DNA from: CAWIHS01 sp963836005 | GTDB lineage: Bacteria > Pseudomonadota > Gammaproteobacteria > GRL18 | Direction: 5' to 3' | DNA: 64,000 bases | NCBI GenBank assembly: GCA_963836005.1 | Contig: CAWIHS010000001.1 | Span: 682,001 to 746,000, forward strand | Shown: in pieces, positions 52,657 to 60,446 of the stretch | How positions within the stretch are numbered: position 1 is the first letter of the stretch | Layout: the number at the start of each line of letters is the position of its first letter | Program-made: the position numbers and the translations under genes | Notes under the pieces: model-generated | The model's input: the letters and a program-made list of their open reading frames with translations, nothing else | Told to the model about the DNA's origin: nothing | Databases searched by the model: none

Positions 52657-54011
52657 GGCTCTTCTCCGCTCTGATGAGTGAGAAAAGATGCTAATACTCA
52701 CGAAACCTGTTGAAATATAAAGCTTCTGAAGGTTTTATAAGCAATAGGAAATATGAGTATCAACATCTCACCCAGTATTTTGGGACTGACTGGCCAGAGA
52801 GTCAATGAAATAACCCTGAATAAACACCCTAAGACAGTTCATATTATCTGTCAAAGAGATAAACGTAGAAAAGCCATTGATCCGTTAAGTGGTCAACGAG
52901 GAACGATTAACCGATATATTCAAAGACAAGTACGTGACGTCCCGTTTATGGGCTATCCCTGTTATGTTGAAATAGAGTTAGCTCAGGTTTTTCTCAGCAA
53001 AAATGAACACCGGATTGAGCAGTGTGATTTTGTTGATAAAGGCTGCCGATTTACTCAAAGGTTTTGCCAACTGATCAGTGGACTTTGCCGTCATATGAGC
53101 ATTCAGGCTGTTTCCAGACACCTTGAAATACGTTGGGAAACAGTCAAGAATATTGATAAAGCTTATCTTGAAAAGACATTACCAGCACTGGAACCAGAAA
53201 AATTAAGCAACCTGAAATACATTGGGGTTGATGAAGTGGCCAGAGCAAAGGGTCATGATTATATGACCGTCATTTATGATATGGTTGAAGGCCATTTAAT
53301 CGGAGTAGAAACTGGACGAACATCGGATGTGTTTACAAAGTTCTTAAAACGAATACCCAAGGAAACTGCTGAAAAAATAGAGGCTGTCGCACTGGATATG
53401 GGGCCAGCCTATCAAAAATCAGTGAGAGAAATCCTGCCCAATGCTGACATTGTATTTGACCGGTTTCATGTCATGAAAAACTTCTCCAATGTGATAAAAA
53501 ATCAGCGCAGGATTGAGTTCAGAAAAGCAAACATGGCAGGAAAGAATTTACTCAAGGGAAGCTATTACCTGTTGGTAAAAAATGAAAAGAAGCTCACAGA
53601 GAAGCAATCAGGGCAATTGGAAAATATACTATCAGAAAACCAGAATCTAAACATACTGTATTTGATGAAAGAGCAACTACAGGCGTTATGGAACAATACC
53701 GATGTTGACAGTATGAAAGCAGAACTTGAGTACTGGTGTGTCATGGCTTATCAAACGAATATGACCTATTTGAAAACTTTTGCCAAATCCTTGAGAAAGA
53801 ATAAAGATGGTATTTGCAACTATGCAAAACATCAACTGACATCAGCCAGGATTGAAGCGGGTAATGTGAGTATTGGCTTAATAAGAAAAAGAGCCAGAGG
53901 CATTCGGGATACCGAATATTTTAAATTAAAAATCAGGCAAACCTCTATTCCTGATGAGCAGAGTATGTTCTATTTCGGACAAAATCTCACTCATTAAAGC
54001 GGAGAACAACC
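52657..54011 (+). mobile_element. ISL3-family insertion sequence
   Basis: A 1355-base element bounded by 26-base imperfect inverted repeats (GGCTCTTCTCCGCT... at 52657; complement of GGTTGTTCTCCGCT... at 54011). It carries one transposase gene. The 8-base target duplication expected of ISL3 is not found, so rearrangement after insertion is likely; it cuts a higA-like gene. Confidence 0.88.
52753..53997 (+). CDS. ISL3-family transposase
   Basis: A 414-residue transposase of the ISL3 type. It has a helix-turn-helix (SIQAVSRHLEIRWETVKNIDK, near 117), DDE core with IGVDEVARAKGHDY (near 158), VALDMGPAYQ (near 214), FDRFHVMK (near 237), and the late acidic region. The usual N-terminal zinc-binding cysteines appear reduced. 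It spans nearly the whole element and looks intact. Confidence 0.92.
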   Translation: MSINISPSILGLTGQRVNEITLNKHPKTVHIICQRDKRRKAIDPLSGQRGTINRYIQRQVRDVPFMGYPCYVEIELAQVFLSKNEHRIEQCDFVDKGCRFTQRFCQLISGLCRHMSIQAVSRHLEIRWETVKNIDKAYLEKTLPALEPEKLSNLKYIGVDEVARAKGHDYMTVIYDMVEGHLIGVETGRTSDVFTKFLKRIPKETAEKIEAVALDMGPAYQKSVREILPNADIVFDRFHVMKNFSNVIKNQRRIEFRKANMAGKNLLKGSYYLLVKNEKKLTEKQSGQLENILSENQNLNILYLMKEQLQALWNNTDVDSMKAELEYWCVMAYQTNMTYLKTFAKSLRKNKDGICNYAKHQLTSARIEAGNVSIGLIRKRARGIRDTEYFKLKIRQTSIPDEQSMFYFGQNLTH

Positions 54012-54168
54012 TTATTGGCTTCATGCGATAAAGTATAGCATAGACGTGTGCCTATTGGCATCATTCGTTATTTTGAAATGGCTAACGTCGCCAACACTCG
54101 CATTTTTGTAGTGGAGGCGAAGCCGCAACGAAAAAAAGACGGCCAAGATAGTTGATTACCAAAGCTTC

Positions 54169-54553
54169 ATGTTATTGAAATCTATCAAGGGTGTGGGTGA
54201 TGTGCTTGCCATGACCATACTCTATGAAATAAATACTATTAAGCGTTTTCGAACCATTCAGAAATTCGCTTCTTATTGCCGTATAATAAAATGCAAAGCA
54301 GAATCTGCTGGAAAAGTCTACGCTATATCCGGTAATAAGATCGGTAACGCTCATTTGAGATGGGCTTTTTCAGAAGCCTCTGCCCTTTATCTAAGGGGTA
54401 ATGAAAAAGCTCAGAACTTATCATGCCTGGTTAGTCAAAAAACATGGTAACGGAAAAGCCATGGGCATTCTATCCCACAAATTAGGAAGAGCTGTTTATT
54501 TTATGCTCAAGCATAAGGAGGCTTTTGATGAAAGTGCTTTTCTAAACGGATAG
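54169..54553 (+). pseudogene. IS110-family transposase, C-terminal remnant
   Basis: LLKSIKGVGDVLAMTILYEINTIKRF opens the Transposase_20 domain of IS110/IS1111 elements, followed by FASYCRI and GNAHLRWAFSEASALYL. A frameshift near 54415 separates this from HAWLVKKHGNGKAMGILSHKLGRAVYFMLKHKEAF and the stop at 54553. The N-terminal DEDD domain is missing. Inactive. Confidence 0.85.
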
Positions 54554-55068
54554 TGTGATGCAGTGATAGCTCAGCGCCTAACTGGTGCCAGGGTCAATAA
54601 ATTAGTTTGACAGCTTATTCAATTATGGCTTGACTGACCATACTCATGCTATCAAAAATAAAACGACCGGCAACCTGTGGCTCTTGATTAGAATCACTGC
54701 ATTACCTTTAAACAGTGTTAACAGTTTTTATTGAGCTACGCCTCGCCTAAAGCGCCTACTTTTGGTAACTGACCCTGAAGATAACTGGATACTTTCAAGT
54801 AAGCCAACTCCTTGACTAGGGCATCATAAGGTTGACCAATAAATTTCCAGGACGTTTGTTACAGTATTTGGAAATTATTAAATTCCAGACTCAACAAACC
54901 ATTAGCAAAGCTAAGTAAGAGATCCTCTATATGTGTTTGTTTTAATTTTTACTAAAAACAACAGTGAATAGTAAGATAGATCAATTTAATTGTTAAAGAG
55001 CCAAAAGAAAAAGCTATTTTTTCTTTACGATATCTTTTTGCCTGTTGACTTGTTTGGGCTCATATGTG
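54554..55068. other. Intergenic stretch at the left end of the cassette region
   Basis: No intact gene. The segment near 54735-54765 (GCCTCGCCTAAAGCGCCTACTTTTGGT) resembles part of the group II intron 5' region (around 58021 and 62205), so an intron scrap may be present. A half attC-like motif (minus strand CCCAAACAAGTCAACAGGC) lies at 55031-55049. Confidence 0.35.
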
Positions 55069-55467
55069 TTAGCTACTAAACTCATTTAAAGCCTCTATAG
55101 CCATTTCAGCTTTTTCGGCTTGTACAAATATGTGATCGTGATAGTAAGCAGCTATCACGTTAGCGCTGATGCCTTTTTCGGCTAGCTTATTTGAAACTGC
55201 AGCAGTTAAACCAACAGCTTCAAGACTAGAATGAACTGTTAATGTGATGCCTTTAAATACGCGCTCATATTCCAGATTAGATTTTTCTGCATTATCTTTG
55301 GTAACCAAAAGCGTTAAACCCTCAGATTCAAGGTATGAAGCTAACGGTGAAATTTCAGCATAATCACCGTATTGCGCGCTGGAAATTGTACAAAAAACAT
55401 ATTCGTCCTCTAAAAGTATTGGCTCCATTGAAGCCAGCAACTTAACTAAATTTATCTCTCCAGCCAT
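55069..55467 (-). CDS. ACT-domain protein (gene cassette)
   Basis: A 132-residue protein with two ACT-like halves: LASMEPILLEDEYVFCTISSAQYGDY, and GITLTVHSSLEAVGLTAAVSNKLAEKGISANVIAAYYHDHIFVQAEKAEMAIEAL, which matches the C-terminal ACT_7/DUF2241-type fold. Such proteins bind small ligands, often amino acids. A strong AAGGAGG site precedes the ATG, and an attC-like site lies just upstream, so it is a promoterless integron cassette gene. Ligand unknown. Confidence 0.8.
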   Translation of the reverse strand: MAGEINLVKLLASMEPILLEDEYVFCTISSAQYGDYAEISPLASYLESEGLTLLVTKDNAEKSNLEYERVFKGITLTVHSSLEAVGLTAAVSNKLAEKGISANVIAAYYHDHIFVQAEKAEMAIEALNEFSS

Positions 55468-55482
55468 AATTGCCTCCTTGGT

Positions 55483-55628
55483 AGCTAACGTCTAAGGACA
55501 CCGGACCCCTGAATGGGGGCGAGGCTTCGACTGTAGGTTGACGGTTGAATGGTCATGACGGCTGAAACTCGCGGCGGTCAGAGGTTCGGTGCTCCGACTT
55601 GACGGTCAAGTGGATTTTATTGTTGGAC
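55483..55628 (-). other. attC site (long)
   Basis: The boxes AGCTAAC (55483-55489) and GTTGGAC (55622-55628) bound 146 bases with several internal inverted repeats. Arm complementarity is only moderate, so this is the least certain of the attC sites. It sits between the ACT gene and IS6. Confidence 0.5.
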
Positions 55629-55645
55629 GAAGCCGCTTCGCGGCA

Positions 55646-56413
55646 GGGTATCGTCAACTTATTTTTCACTTTCCAGAAAAAGCCCTGACCCATTAATTTC
55701 AGGCACAAGAAATCTCAGTCCATTCATTTAAAGCTCGTTCACGAAATAGTCGATAGTGTTTCGCTTTCATTAAATGTCGTCCGAGATTAAATAAATTATT
55801 CACCTGACCATGAATGGATAAAAACATCTGGACGTGTTTATGGGATTTAAAACCTCGCATTTGCCGTTCCTTTTGTCGTGTCCGTTGATGGGAATTCTCT
55901 GCTCGATTATTGGCATGTTTTTCCATTGATTCATAACTTTTCAGTTTATCGGTCATCAGTTCGTGTGGAACTCTTCCCTGCTTCTTTAATAATTTCTTAA
56001 AGAAACGTTTTGCTGCCTTTTTATCTTTACGTTTTTGTACGAGAATATCGATGACATCACCATCTTGATCTACCGCTCGCCAAAGATAATGCAACTGACC
56101 TCTGATAGTGATAAACACTTCATCCAGGAACCAACGATCACTTTTTATTCGATGCTTATTTCTCAACTTTTTTGCATAGCTTCGACCAAATTTCAAACAC
56201 CATTGTCGAATCGATTGATAACTGACTTCAATGCCACGATAAGCAAGAATATCTTCAATATCTCGTAAACTTAATGTAAATCTATGGTAGAGCCAAACAA
56301 CATGACTGATGATTTCTTTCGGATATCGATGACCTGAATAAATAGTTTTTTGTTGTTTTATTGACAAATTATGGCATTATTTAATGAATCTGGCTATCAA
56401 ATTGACAGAACCC
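55646..56413 (-). mobile_element. IS6-family insertion sequence
   Basis: A 768-base element with short inverted ends (GGGTATCGTCAACTT at 55646; complement of GGGTTCTGTCAATTT at 56413) around one transposase gene. Flanking octamers differ (TCGCGGCA / ATATTTCC), so no target duplication; IS6 elements often leave adjacent deletions, and it appears to have replaced a cassette between two attC sites. Confidence 0.85.
55699..56367 (-). CDS. IS6-family transposase
   Basis: A 222-residue IS6/IS26/IS240-type DDE transposase. It has HRYPKEIISHVVWLYHRFTLSLRDIEDILAYRGIEVSYQSIRQW at the N-terminus, first Asp in WFLDEVFI (near 80), second Asp in ELMTDKLKSY (near 138), and Glu in NNRAENSHQRTRQKERQMRGFKS (near 157). 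Appears intact. Confidence 0.93.
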   Translation of the reverse strand: MSIKQQKTIYSGHRYPKEIISHVVWLYHRFTLSLRDIEDILAYRGIEVSYQSIRQWCLKFGRSYAKKLRNKHRIKSDRWFLDEVFITIRGQLHYLWRAVDQDGDVIDILVQKRKDKKAAKRFFKKLLKKQGRVPHELMTDKLKSYESMEKHANNRAENSHQRTRQKERQMRGFKSHKHVQMFLSIHGQVNNLFNLGRHLMKAKHYRLFRERALNEWTEISCA

Positions 56414-56436
56414 ATATTTCCTTGATGTAGTTACCT

Positions 56437-56553
56437 GCCGAACGCTGAGCGCACTTGCACAGCGGTTGCAGCGAATTTTTGTGCAACAATGAGCGAAGCG
56501 AATGCGCAAAAAGGCGCGTAGACCGCTGTGTCAGCTGACGCGACTTGTTAGGG
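56437..56553 (-). other. attC site
   Basis: The boxes GCCGAAC (56437-56443) and GTTAGGG (56547-56553) bound 117 bases. The arms pair over GCGCACTTGCACAGC against GCGTCAGCTGACACAGC with the expected mismatched bases. It follows the stop of the small lipoprotein cassette. Confidence 0.7.
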
Positions 56554-56841
56554 TAGCTCTTGGTTACTATATGAAATAGCGATAATAATGTTTTCTTGTT
56601 CATTTTTGATCCTCTCTAGCCTTTCCTTAAGTTCTTGCTCTCTCTCCATTAGTTCTGCCAGACGGGGACACAGTTGAAATTTCACTGAATCATGACCCGG
56701 CAAGGTTCTGCATCCATTATAAGCATCCATATATGATTCGCTTTCCGAACAAGAAGCCAATAGGAATATTGCTGCAATTAAGCACGCAAACATACATAAG
56801 CTTGGCTTTGCATTCTTTTCCAAGGTTATATTCGTTAACAT
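56548..56841 (-). CDS. Small lipoprotein (gene cassette)
   Basis: From the ATG at 56841, 97 residues: a leader MFACLIAAIFLLASC with lipobox cysteine, then a short mature part with two cysteines and a charged coiled coil (AELMEREQELKERLERIKNEQENI). A longer reading starting at 56967 runs through the attC site and is not the natural start. The stop lies inside the downstream attC box. No family recognised; typical of cassette-borne orphan genes. Confidence 0.7.
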   Translation of the reverse strand: MLTNITLEKNAKPSLCMFACLIAAIFLLASCSESESYMDAYNGCRTLPGHDSVKFQLCPRLAELMEREQELKERLERIKNEQENIIIAISYSNQELP

Positions 56842-56861
56842 TTCATTTTGGGCAACTTGTC

Positions 56862-56975
56862 CCCTAACGCCTAGGTAAATTGGCCGTAATGCGGCACGGC
56901 TTTTGTGGCATAGTGAGCGAAGCGAGCCACCAAAGGCGGGACGTGTTACGGGTCTATTTGACCGCATTGTTAAGT
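56862..56975 (-). other. attC site
   Basis: The boxes CCCTAAC (56862-56868) and GTTAAGT (56969-56975) bound 114 bases; on the cassette strand the site opens ACTTAACAATGCGGTCAAAT and closes ATTTACCTAGGCGTTAGGG. The arms pair over GGT-AAAT with one extra-helical C, the orientation mark of attC. An internal hairpin (TGGTGGCTCGCTTCGC...) fills the middle. Confidence 0.75.
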
Positions 56976-56984
56976 GCTCTTCTG

Positions 56985-57380
56985 CTAATAAGCCACCTTG
57001 GCCTTATTTTTTAGTTTATCTTTGAAAACTGGATAAAGGTTATAGGTTGGATAGAACTCAGTACTAAAAGCTTTCCAGGCACTTGACTCTATGGCCAGAT
57101 TGACTTCGCGAAGCTTATGTGCGGGAACCTCTAAAGTAACCACTTGCCCAATGCCCATCATTACATACCAACTTACTACAGCTACCCCTTCTGGAGGAAA
57201 GTTTTCAAAAAAGTCTTGTTCTTTTAGGATAGACTTAATCTCTTGAATATTCATGCTTTGGTCATGCTTCAAGAAAATGGTAAGTAAAATTGCATCGTTT
57301 GGCTGTTTATCCCTTTCAGTTTCAGCAACAACAGTAATACTTATAAAAGACAGCAGAATAAACATTGTAATTTTAAACAT
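56985..57380 (-). CDS. Exported protein of unknown family (gene cassette)
   Basis: A 131-residue protein with a signal peptide (MFKITMFILLSFISITVVAE) and a mature domain with a central SWYVMMGIGQVVTLEVPAHKLREVNLAIE segment that looks like a small alpha/beta fold. A GAGGAA site precedes the ATG. It directly follows the 3' end of an ORF-less group II intron and is followed by attC 56862-56975, so it is a cassette gene. I do not recognise the family. Confidence 0.75.
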   Translation of the reverse strand: MFKITMFILLSFISITVVAETERDKQPNDAILLTIFLKHDQSMNIQEIKSILKEQDFFENFPPEGVAVVSWYVMMGIGQVVTLEVPAHKLREVNLAIESSAWKAFSTEFYPTYNLYPVFKDKLKNKAKVAY

Positions 57381-57409
57381 ACTTTGGTTCCTCTTTCTGT
57401 TGACACTTA

Positions 57410-58164
57410 ATCGGGATAGGGAGATGCCTCACAGCACCTCTCCTCCCACACCACCGGGCGTACGGATCACGTACCACGGTGGTTCGATTGATTGATTTAA
57501 TAATTTTGGTTATTATCCATTATATCCTTCGTAAAATAGAACTTCACAAACGATGTTGTGAGCTTTACGACCAGGCAGGGCAATATTCTATTCTGTTTAG
57601 GCTCTCTATAACGGTATTGAAACAAGATTTTAGTCCATCCATCTTGTCTCAACTACAAAATAGTTAAACTGACTGAATTATCAACTAATTGAGCCAATAT
57701 CGGATTCACCGGGTCTAGTGCAGTACCGATATTCCAGTCCATAATTGTCAGTCATTCAATCGTTCAGGCCTTCCTGAGACTTCAGTACTATGCCTTCTGC
57801 TGACTTCTGTACCTCGGTCAAATCCAATTGCTTGGATTTCAGTTCTTTCCATGAACAAAGTACAGATCTCCCGGGGTAAGACACTAAACTTTCATTGCGT
57901 AGATGCCGGATTTATAAAAACGTACCCCAGTGCAGATGGAAGGCTTAGTGGTCATGTGCCCACTGGCCTCGAATACGTCACACCTCAGATCCAATTCTTG
58001 TACATCATCCCGCAATTTCGCCTAAAGCGCCTAATTTTGGTGGATTGGGCTTCCTTCAGACCCTACCTCACGATGACGCCCTTGCCCTTTTCCTGGCCTT
58101 CGGCTCTGCGAATACCTGGCAGGAGGACTTACACCTCCCTAGTTTAGTGCCATGCCCGGCACAC
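57410..58164 (-). mobile_element. Group IIC intron without reverse transcriptase, inserted in an attC
   Basis: The intron 5' end GTGTGCCGGGC (58164 leftward) and the 3' end CTCCCTATCCCGAT (ending at 57410) match those of the complete intron at 60447-62348. Long identity covers the 5' domain I region (57840-58160) and domains V/VI (57410-57480). The reverse-transcriptase gene is deleted; about 350 unrelated or degenerate bases (57490-57840) remain. Exons joined without it read TGCTGAGCGT-TAAGTG, restoring attC R' box GTTAAGT. It would need an outside maturase to splice. Confidence 0.8.
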
Positions 58165-58219
58165 ACGCTCAGCATCAGCGGCGGCGAAGTGTGCCGTCCG
58201 ATGCATGCTTTTGTTCGAC
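58165..58219 (-). other. attC of the arylsulfatase cassette, interrupted by the intron
   Basis: On the cassette strand GTCGAAC (R'') ... AGCATGCATCGG ... ACTTCG loop ... CCGCTGATGCTGAGCGT, then the intron, then TAAGTG (57404-57409). The arms AGCATGCATCGG and CCGCTGATGCT pair with the usual unpaired bases. This is a classical short attC of about 60 bases once the intron is removed. Confidence 0.85.
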
Positions 58220-58264
58220 AATTTCTGTCACTCTTGGGCAGATCGAATCGCCAGACGGTTTATC

Positions 58265-59842
58265 CTAAAGCCCGACATTCTTGGGTGGGTATTTTTTGAG
58301 GGTGGCACCGTGTGCCTTAAGCTTTCCAAGGACAGTCGCCATCCACGGGTCACGGCGATGGCCAACGGTCATCTCCTCCTTGGGGTCAAGGTAGAGGTTG
58401 AAAAACCAGGGCGCAAGACCAACGTCCTGAACAGTGGCAAGATCGATGTGCATGTGCGGTGCTTGAGCCATGACAATTTTTACATGAGCTTTGTATTCTT
58501 TCATTCGAATAGCCATCAGTTCTTTTCCCCACCAGAAGTAAACAGCTTCACGTTTGGACTGGCCGTTTTCTGTGAGTAAAAAGGAGGTCTGGTCAATAAA
58601 ATCGAAATACCTTCCAGCTGGCAGATTATCGGTGGATACGTCGGCGAGGTTAAGGGCGATGCCGAACAGATCCATCAGATCGAACAACCCGTCGCTTGTA
58701 CGACCGGGCGCAATCATTCCTTTCCAGTAGGCGATGCCGGGAACGCGGACACCGCCTTCCCAGGTTGTACCTTTGGCGCCACGGAATGGGGTATAGCCTG
58801 CGTCCGGCCAAGCGTCCATTTGTGGGCCATTGTCAGAGGTGAAAAATACCAGCGTGTTTTCCAAAGCGTCTGCATCACGAAGAGCCTGAAGAATCCTGCC
58901 GACATGCGCATCTACCTCATGCACGCCGTCTTTGTAGGGATACTTAGCCTCGCTCTTCCCTGCATACTCAGGGTGGGCAAAGTTGTCGCTGTGTACTTTC
59001 ATGAACGCATGCTCGATAAAGAATGGCTTGTCCTGGGAGGCAAGTTCTTTGATTCGCTTCACAGTGAAGTCTGTTAAAACCTGATCCGCCTTGCTCATGT
59101 CTTCAATCGATTTGATCTGTTCCAGCTCTTTAGTCTCGCCGCCTTTGAATCCGTGAATGAGTGAATCACTTGGGCCGACGGCTTCGAATGCAGCCAAGCG
59201 ATCCGGGTTGAGAACTAAGCCCGGAAAGCGTCGAGCATCGACGCGCTGAGATATTTCCTTTTGAGCCGGGTAGTACCCATAATATTCATCGAAGCCAATG
59301 TCGTGAGGCCTCATGCCCTCCGACTCGCCAACGTGCCACTTGCCCGTGAGCAATGTGAAATAGCCGGCATCGCTGAGAAGTTTCGGCAGGCTGACTTCAT
59401 CTGCCCAAGGGTTTACAGTGAGCTTGTCTCCTGCAAGAATTGGTCTTATCAGGCCGGTACGCACAGGCAGTCGACCGGTAAGAATCGCCGATCGGGTTGG
59501 GGTACAAGTCTGCTGGGCGTAAGCTGAAGTTAGCCTCAACCCCTTCGCCGCAAGGTTGTCAATATTCGGAGTTGAGGCACCCGCAAGCGCGCCGCCTGAG
59601 TATGCTCCGGGGTCGCCAAAACCCATGTCATCAACTACGAGCCAAAGAATATTTGGCCTTTTACCTGTCTTTTCTTTAAGTGCAGAGAGTTTTGTATCAG
59701 CGACCTTATCTTGATCAGGGCGCGGGATAGCCGCTTCGAAATTATCAGCGAATTTCATTGACCGGTCGAATTTGGGTGTTTCCTGCGCCCATGAGCTTGT
59801 TGCAGTGCAAAGTGCAATAAGAATAATGAAATATTTAGTCAT
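58265..59842 (-). CDS. Arylsulfatase (formylglycine-dependent), gene cassette
   Basis: A sulfatase of 525 residues from the ATG at 59842 (GGAGG site about 8 bases upstream). It has a signal peptide (FIILIALCTATSSWA, cut near 19) and the sulfatase signature C113-T-P-T-R with SAILTGR, whose cysteine is converted to formylglycine. Metal-binding D71-D72 (LVVDDMGFGD), TGKWHVG (near 166) and FTSDNGP (near 345) are all present. It hydrolyses organic sulfate esters in the periplasm. attC sites on both sides mark it as a cassette gene, large for this class. Substrate unknown; no maturase (FGE/AtsB) gene in the window. Confidence 0.92.
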   Translation of the reverse strand: MTKYFIILIALCTATSSWAQETPKFDRSMKFADNFEAAIPRPDQDKVADTKLSALKEKTGKRPNILWLVVDDMGFGDPGAYSGGALAGASTPNIDNLAAKGLRLTSAYAQQTCTPTRSAILTGRLPVRTGLIRPILAGDKLTVNPWADEVSLPKLLSDAGYFTLLTGKWHVGESEGMRPHDIGFDEYYGYYPAQKEISQRVDARRFPGLVLNPDRLAAFEAVGPSDSLIHGFKGGETKELEQIKSIEDMSKADQVLTDFTVKRIKELASQDKPFFIEHAFMKVHSDNFAHPEYAGKSEAKYPYKDGVHEVDAHVGRILQALRDADALENTLVFFTSDNGPQMDAWPDAGYTPFRGAKGTTWEGGVRVPGIAYWKGMIAPGRTSDGLFDLMDLFGIALNLADVSTDNLPAGRYFDFIDQTSFLLTENGQSKREAVYFWWGKELMAIRMKEYKAHVKIVMAQAPHMHIDLATVQDVGLAPWFFNLYLDPKEEMTVGHRRDPWMATVLGKLKAHGATLKKYPPKNVGL

Positions 59843-59862
59843 CTTCCTGGCCTCCAATTTTC

Positions 59863-59925
59863 GTCGAACGCTTGAGTTAAGTGGCCGCAGCGAAGCGGAG
59901 GTCACACTTGAACGACTTGTTAACT
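59863..59925 (-). other. attC site of the VOC cassette
   Basis: On the cassette strand AGTTAACAAGTCGTTCAAGTGTGACC ... CTTAACTCAAGCGTTCGAC, closely resembling the attC of aadA-type cassettes, with an eight-base central hairpin (CCGC...GCGG). Sixty-three bases between boxes GTCGAAC (59863) and GTTAACT (59925). Confidence 0.88.
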
Positions 59926-59927
59926 GT

Positions 59928-60422
59928 TTAGTATGCACCCTGTGAATAGGTTAACTCATAGCTATGCGAATAAACCTCGAAAATGAGGCCAAACGGGTCT
60001 TCAACGTAGCACATCTTGTAAGGCTTTTCTCCAGGATAATATTCACGGATTGGCATGCGCTGTTTCCCTCCATGCGCCACGATTTTTTTTACTAGCCCTT
60101 CAATATCCGGGTCCTGAACGCAAAAGTGAAATGTGCTTGTCTTCCAGTATTCAAAATCTTTCGGAGTTTCATTGTTTTTAAATTCGAACATTTCAACGCC
60201 AATTTTGTCGCCAGTAGACATATGTGCGATTTTAAAAGATTCCCAACCTTTTCCAAAAACATCAATACACATTTGACCTATTGGCGTGTCAGATTCTTCG
60301 GTAATGACGGTAGGCTCCATTATGTGATACCAGCCCATGACATCGCTGTAAAACTTAGCCGCTTTTTCAACGTCGGGAACTGAGATGCCAATGTGTGAGA
60401 ACGTTCTTGGATATGTGCTCAT
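59928..60422 (-). CDS. VOC-superfamily (glyoxalase-fold) protein, gene cassette
   Basis: A 164-residue vicinal-oxygen-chelate protein with two beta-alpha-beta-beta-beta modules: FSHIGISVPDVEKAAKFYSDVMGWYH (1-35) and STFHFCVQDPDIEGLVKKIVAHGG plus YVEDPFGLIFEVYSHSY (95-158). Candidate metal ligands are H10, E66, H98 and E149. The family includes glyoxalase I, dioxygenases and fosfomycin/bleomycin resistance proteins; which one applies is not decidable. A CGAGGAA site precedes the ATG, which lies 25 bases after the intron 3' end. Cassette gene. Confidence 0.85.
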   Translation of the reverse strand: MSTYPRTFSHIGISVPDVEKAAKFYSDVMGWYHIMEPTVITEESDTPIGQMCIDVFGKGWESFKIAHMSTGDKIGVEMFEFKNNETPKDFEYWKTSTFHFCVQDPDIEGLVKKIVAHGGKQRMPIREYYPGEKPYKMCYVEDPFGLIFEVYSHSYELTYSQGAY

Positions 60423-60446
60423 GGTAATTCCTCGTTTTTACAGTTA

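Noticed and set aside
52459..52701. Intact 80-residue antitoxin
   Set aside because: Its first 15 codons come from the ISL3 terminal repeat, so the apparent start is artificial.
57479..57667. 62-codon open frame inside the short group II intron
   Set aside because: No ribosome binding site or similarity to the maturase. It lies in the region left after loss of the reverse-transcriptase gene.
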